Shown here piece by piece: positions 5,312-8,128 of a DNA stretch of 8,128 bases. Each line of letters starts with the position of its first letter. The first letter of the stretch is position 1. The translations under genes and the position numbers were made by a program. The notes under the pieces are model-generated. The model was not told the DNA's origin. It did not search any database and saw nothing but the letters and a program-made list of their open reading frames with translations. The DNA comes from Tannerella sp. (GTDB lineage: Bacteria > Bacteroidota > Bacteroidia > Bacteroidales > Tannerellaceae): assembly GCA_031279875.1 (NCBI GenBank), contig JAITHS010000259.1, positions 1 to 8,128 on the forward strand. The letters run 5' to 3'.

Positions 5312-7951
5312 TTAGCCTTTTGTAAAATTTTTAAATAAGTTTCCGAGCATGTTTAGGACATTGCTGACTGTTTCGACACTTTCGACGGGGATTTTCAGAT
5401 GTGTGCGTCCGGTTGTAGCATCGGTTTCGACTAATGATTGGGATAATTTCGTTGCGCCGTCGGGGGTGGATAAAGTCTTTGCCAAGCCGCTAATGAACGA
5501 GAATCCCTGTGATATGAGTTCGGTGGCATCCGGCATTGCAGGTTGCGCTTCCTTGACTTTAATTTCTTCACCCGAAATGTCGCTCTCCGGCGCAAAGTCA
5601 TCATCTCCGAAAATCGACAGTTGAATGGCTTTTGCCGGATCGTGCGGAAGGTTGTCGCGATGTTTGGAAGCGCTTTCCGGCACAGTGCTTTCCAGTGCGG
5701 CTCTTTCCAGTGCGGCGCTTTCCTGTGCGGCTCTTTCCATTGCGGCTCTTTCCGGCACAGTTTCCTGTGGTATCGACTGTTGTGCCGATGGTTGTGCCGA
5801 TGACGCATTTTCTTCATCATCCCCAACATCCCAAACGGTAACAGGCGTCGTGTCTTCTTCAATCAAGTCTGTCATCTGCTCAACATCTCTCATAAATGCG
5901 TCAAACTTGCTATCACTCATGAAGATAGCATTTTCGCCATTGTCGAGTATGCCTTCGGCGAGCGATGATTTGAATTTCAGCACTCCGAGCATCTTGTGTT
6001 CTATTGTGTTAAGCGACACGAAGTTGATTACCGACACGCAGTTTTTCTGACCCATGCGGTGGATGCGGGCGATGCGTTGTTCGAGGATTGCCGGATTCCA
6101 CGGTATATCCATGTTGATAATCAGCGATGCGGCTTGCAGGTTCAACCCCGTACTTCCCGCGTCGGTAGAGAGAAAGACGCGACAAGAGGGATTGTTGTTG
6201 AAAGCATCAAACAGCGCCTTGCGGTCTTTGCTCGGCACTCCGCCGTGCAGATAGCGATATTCGATACCGGCATCGTCGAGTTGATGTGCTATGATGCGTG
6301 TCATGCGTTCCCACTGGCTGAAAATCACCGCTTTCTCATTTGTGCCGTCGAAATATTCGGTCAGGATGCTCATCAGCTCGTCAATTTTGGTGTCGTGGCG
6401 CGTTTTTTGATCAATAATATAAGTACTGTCGCACGACATTCGCATCAGGTTCAGGTGGATTAGCAATCGTTGCCGTTCTTTTTCGGTCAGAAAGCCTGTC
6501 CGTTTCCACTTGTTGACTAATCTCGCCACAACGTCGCCATATTCGTGATGTAAGTCAGCCTGTTGCTCGGTCATCGGCACAAAGAGGTTTTTGTCCATTC
6601 TGTCGGGCAGTTGCAGCATAACATCTCTTTTGCGTCGGCGCTTGACAATGCCTCCAAGCAATTGTCCGATCTCATCAAGATGATGATAACCAACTGTTTT
6701 ATTGCTTTCATCTTTTACTTGATAATAATCCAGAAAGCACCAGTACGGGCCGAGGATATAAGGATTGACGAACTGAATGATTGAGTACAGTTCTTCGATT
6801 TTGTTTTCGAGCGGTGTTCCCGTAAGCACCATACAGTAAGGCGTTTGTATTTTTTTGACGGCTTGCGCAATCTTCGTTTTCCAGTTTTTGATACGCTGTG
6901 CTTCGTCGAGAATGAGCATGTCGAACTGTTGATCAATAATGTGTTTAACATCGTAAAGAACAGTGTTATATGACACTATTTTGAACGCCTCATCGCGTCC
7001 GTACTGTTCGTATCTCAAATTGGGAAGTCCCTCTATTACGAATGGTTTTTCGCTGGTAAACTTATATATTTCACTCTGCCACTGATATTTAAGCGAAGTA
7101 GGACATATTATCAGGATTTTCTGAATACCGCGTTCTTTGCGCAGCATCTGGCACGTCGCGATGGCTTGAATAGTCTTGCCAAGTCCCATTTCATCAGCGT
7201 TGAGGCTGCGTCCCGCCTCGAAAGCAAACCTTACTCCTTCCTGCTGATACGGATATAGTTGTGTATTGATGAGGTCGTCGAAGTCTTCTTTGCTGTGATA
7301 GCGTGCGGCAATCTCGCTACGCAGTTTAAGCTCCCGAATATCAAGTACATACTCCAAAGCGTCCTCATAACAGCGGAAGTCGGGACAAATTTCGTGAGCC
7401 TTGAAGAGGAAGTCCACAACGCTGTCCATCGCTTCGCGACGAAGGGTATTGTTAGTATCAAAATACTGATTTACAAGCATATCAAACTCTACGCTAATAT
7501 CGTTGCCGAGCCGTATTTTGACTTCGCGACCGTTGCGGTAAGAAAGATAGACCGACGTGTATTCGGGGCTGTACTCGCGGTTTATGAGGCGGGATTGGTT
7601 AGTGTTTTTAAGTTTGTACAAAAGCGCTTCGAGATGCTTGCAGGTACCCAGATGATTGGTGCGAAAATCCATGCACGAACAATAGTTCATCGGGCTGTCA
7701 ATGCCTCTGAACGCCACTTTGTAAGAGTTACCCGTTTCAGGATTATGAACGGTATAGTCGCCGAAAAGCGATTCCGGTTTAGTTGTTTTCTCAATGCCGA
7801 ACGGCTTCATTTCGGCGTACTGGCGACGTAACTCGCTTTGCCATTTCTCGCTGCTGAGATTCTCCGGTTTCCGATGATAGGATACGCCTGCATTAGGTAT
7901 CAACGTTGCTGCTTTTTTTCTCTTTGTAACAGTTTTTTTCATATCTTTCAT
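5312..7951 (-). CDS. SWIM zinc finger / SNF2-family DEAD-like ATPase
   Basis: This 879-residue protein is a probable ATP-driven DNA translocase. A SWIM zinc finger sits near the N-terminus (Cys91-x-Cys93 ... Cys104-x-His106). The SNF2 N-terminal ATPase lobe follows: LYPYQQEGVRFAFEAG (232-247), Walker A EMGLGKT (254-260, Lys259), motif Ia ICPTSLKYQW, Walker B DEAQ (349-352) and TGTP (377-380). The helicase C lobe has VIFSQWERM (542-550), LHGG (568-571), STDAGSTGLNLQ (595-606) and the arginine-finger motif QRIARIHRMGQ (625-635). All ATPase motifs look intact. The C-terminal 200 residues have an acidic, repeat-bearing low-complexity stretch (about 696-805), then a possibly folded tail ending THLKIPVES...NLFKNF. 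The start at 7951 lies only 4 bases after a -7 promoter box; an in-frame ATG at 7942 may be the true start. The family includes chromatin-like remodelers, RapA-type RNA polymerase recyclers and defence ATPases; the specific role is unknown. Confidence 0.93.
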   Translation of the reverse strand: MKDMKKTVTKRKKAATLIPNAGVSYHRKPENLSSEKWQSELRRQYAEMKPFGIEKTTKPESLFGDYTVHNPETGNSYKVAFRGIDSPMNYCSCMDFRTNHLGTCKHLEALLYKLKNTNQSRLINREYSPEYTSVYLSYRNGREVKIRLGNDISVEFDMLVNQYFDTNNTLRREAMDSVVDFLFKAHEICPDFRCYEDALEYVLDIRELKLRSEIAARYHSKEDFDDLINTQLYPYQQEGVRFAFEAGRSLNADEMGLGKTIQAIATCQMLRKERGIQKILIICPTSLKYQWQSEIYKFTSEKPFVIEGLPNLRYEQYGRDEAFKIVSYNTVLYDVKHIIDQQFDMLILDEAQRIKNWKTKIAQAVKKIQTPYCMVLTGTPLENKIEELYSIIQFVNPYILGPYWCFLDYYQVKDESNKTVGYHHLDEIGQLLGGIVKRRRKRDVMLQLPDRMDKNLFVPMTEQQADLHHEYGDVVARLVNKWKRTGFLTEKERQRLLIHLNLMRMSCDSTYIIDQKTRHDTKIDELMSILTEYFDGTNEKAVIFSQWERMTRIIAHQLDDAGIEYRYLHGGVPSKDRKALFDAFNNNPSCRVFLSTDAGSTGLNLQAASLIINMDIPWNPAILEQRIARIHRMGQKNCVSVINFVSLNTIEHKMLGVLKFKSSLAEGILDNGENAIFMSDSKFDAFMRDVEQMTDLIEEDTTPVTVWDVGDDEENASSAQPSAQQSIPQETVPERAAMERAAQESAALERAALESTVPESASKHRDNLPHDPAKAIQLSIFGDDDFAPESDISGEEIKVKEAQPAMPDATELISQGFSFISGLAKTLSTPDGATKLSQSLVETDATTGRTHLKIPVESVETVSNVLNMLGNLFKNFTKG
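5671..5760 (-). repeat. six 15-bp tandem repeats inside the SNF2 gene
   Basis: CTTTCC recurs at an exact 15-base period (plus-strand positions 5673, 5688, 5703, 5718, 5733, 5748). The first and last units (5671-5685, 5746-5760) share 14 of 15 bases and end in ccggcacag. The four inner units end in tgcgg. Translated on the minus strand they give a pentapeptide array, residues about 731-761, of the type x-E-(R/S)-A-A. Because the period is a multiple of three, loss or gain of units keeps the frame. Confidence 0.9.
5779..5802 (-). repeat. two perfect 12-bp tandem repeats in the SNF2 gene
   Basis: The sequence gttgtgccgatg occurs twice in direct succession (5779-5790 and 5791-5802, plus strand). 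On the minus strand it encodes the SAQPSAQQ segment (about residues 718-725). It lies close to the 15-bp array and belongs to the same low-complexity linker. Confidence 0.85.
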
Positions 7952-7955
7952 GCGG

Positions 7956-7987
7956 CAAAATTAGACAAAAATTGCGAAATTTCCAAA
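7956..7987 (-). promoter_or_regulatory. Bacteroidota-type promoter for the SNF2 gene and likely the kinase/regulator operon
   Basis: On the minus strand, TTTG (7987-7984) is followed after 20 bases by TAATTTTG (7963-7956). Both boxes and the spacing match the Bacteroidota consensus. The first ATG of the SNF2 gene begins 4 bases after the -7 box, so transcription would start at or beside that ATG. With no promoter before the kinase gene, this is the best candidate promoter for all three minus-strand genes. Confidence 0.72.
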
Positions 7988-8024
7988 CAGGAGAAAAAAA
8001 GTTTGAGGAGCTATTCTGTGTCTG

Positions 8025-8128
8025 TTACAGTTGTTTAAAGAAGTCATTCCCTTTATTATCAACGAGTATGAAAGCAGGGAAGTTTTCGACTTCGATTTTC
8101 CATATCGCTTCCATTCCGAGTTCGGGAT
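8025..8128 (-). CDS. class I fumarate hydratase, C-terminal end (5' end outside window)
   Basis: Read on the minus strand from the right edge, the frame gives [19 protein letters not shown] followed by [14 protein letters not shown] and a TAA at 8027-8025. This is the recognisable C-terminus of iron-sulfur, oxygen-sensitive class I fumarases, which interconvert fumarate and malate. Only the last 33 residues lie in the window, so the iron-sulfur cysteines and active site are not visible. The related L(+)-tartrate dehydratase beta subunit is a possible alternative. Seventy-three bases separate it from the SNF2 start, and no strong terminator is seen between them, only a T-run (minus strand, 8000-7994) without a clear GC-rich stem. 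Confidence 0.85.
   Translation of the reverse strand, partial: PELGMEAIWKIEVENFPAFILVDNKGNDFFKQL

Noticed and set aside
5671..5760. A possible CRISPR array or regulatory repeat cluster
   Set aside because: The units are contiguous 15-mers with no spacers and are in frame with the SNF2 protein, so they are a coding tandem repeat.
5996..6463. A 155-codon open frame on the plus strand, and another at 5625-6050
   Set aside because: Both are antisense to the SNF2 ATPase core or its repeat linker. The second is low-complexity Ala/Ser because it mirrors the 15-bp repeats.
7259..7831. A 190-codon open frame on the plus strand
   Set aside because: It lies wholly opposite the well-supported SNF2 gene, has no recognisable motif and no promoter, and is a typical antisense shadow.
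2..8128. A new defence island built on the Fic and SNF2 genes
   Set aside because: The two are about 5 kb apart, on opposite strands, and separated by trpEG and signalling genes. No nuclease, methylase or mobile element is present, so a joint system is not supported.

Overview
The window looks like chromosomal DNA from a member of the Bacteroidota, most likely class Bacteroidia. Two intergenic regions carry the TTTG-N19/20-TAnnTTTG promoter typical of that phylum. Most start codons lack a well-placed Shine-Dalgarno sequence. The proteins also fit: a Bacteroidota-type TrpE, a DUF6263-like secreted protein and a LytS/LytTR two-component pair. I cannot name a genus from the sequence alone. No tRNA, rRNA, CRISPR array, transposase or integrase was seen.

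Layout, plus-strand half. Positions 2-376 hold the 3' end of a Fic-family gene whose catalytic part lies outside the window. A promoter at 423-453 follows, then a 305-residue secreted protein of the DUF6263 type (494-1411), closed by a clear intrinsic terminator (1423-1472). Next is a tight pair, trpE (1495-2892) and trpG (2898-3494), the two subunits of anthranilate synthase.

Layout, minus-strand half. The trpG gene runs tail-to-tail into a LytTR response regulator gene (3442-4218, minus), and the two coding regions overlap by 53 bases. The regulator overlaps its histidine kinase gene (4215-5270, minus) by 4 bases. Upstream of that, after a 41-base gap with no visible promoter, is a large SWIM/SNF2-family ATPase gene (5312-7951, minus). 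A good promoter lies directly before its start. These three genes therefore look like one operon, SNF2 then kinase then regulator. At the right edge is the 3' end of a class I fumarate hydratase gene (8025-8128, minus).

How the genes relate. TrpG releases ammonia from glutamine and TrpE uses it on chorismate to make anthranilate, the first committed step to tryptophan. The kinase and regulator should form a membrane-to-DNA signalling pair with an unknown stimulus and targets. The SNF2 protein is a DNA translocase-like ATPase of unknown job. Fumarase belongs to central carbon metabolism. I see no strong sign of an undescribed defence or mobile system. The points most worth a second look are the antisense gene overlap, the SNF2/two-component grouping, a 15-base tandem repeat inside the SNF2 gene, the nearly leaderless SNF2 start, and the isolated trpEG pair.
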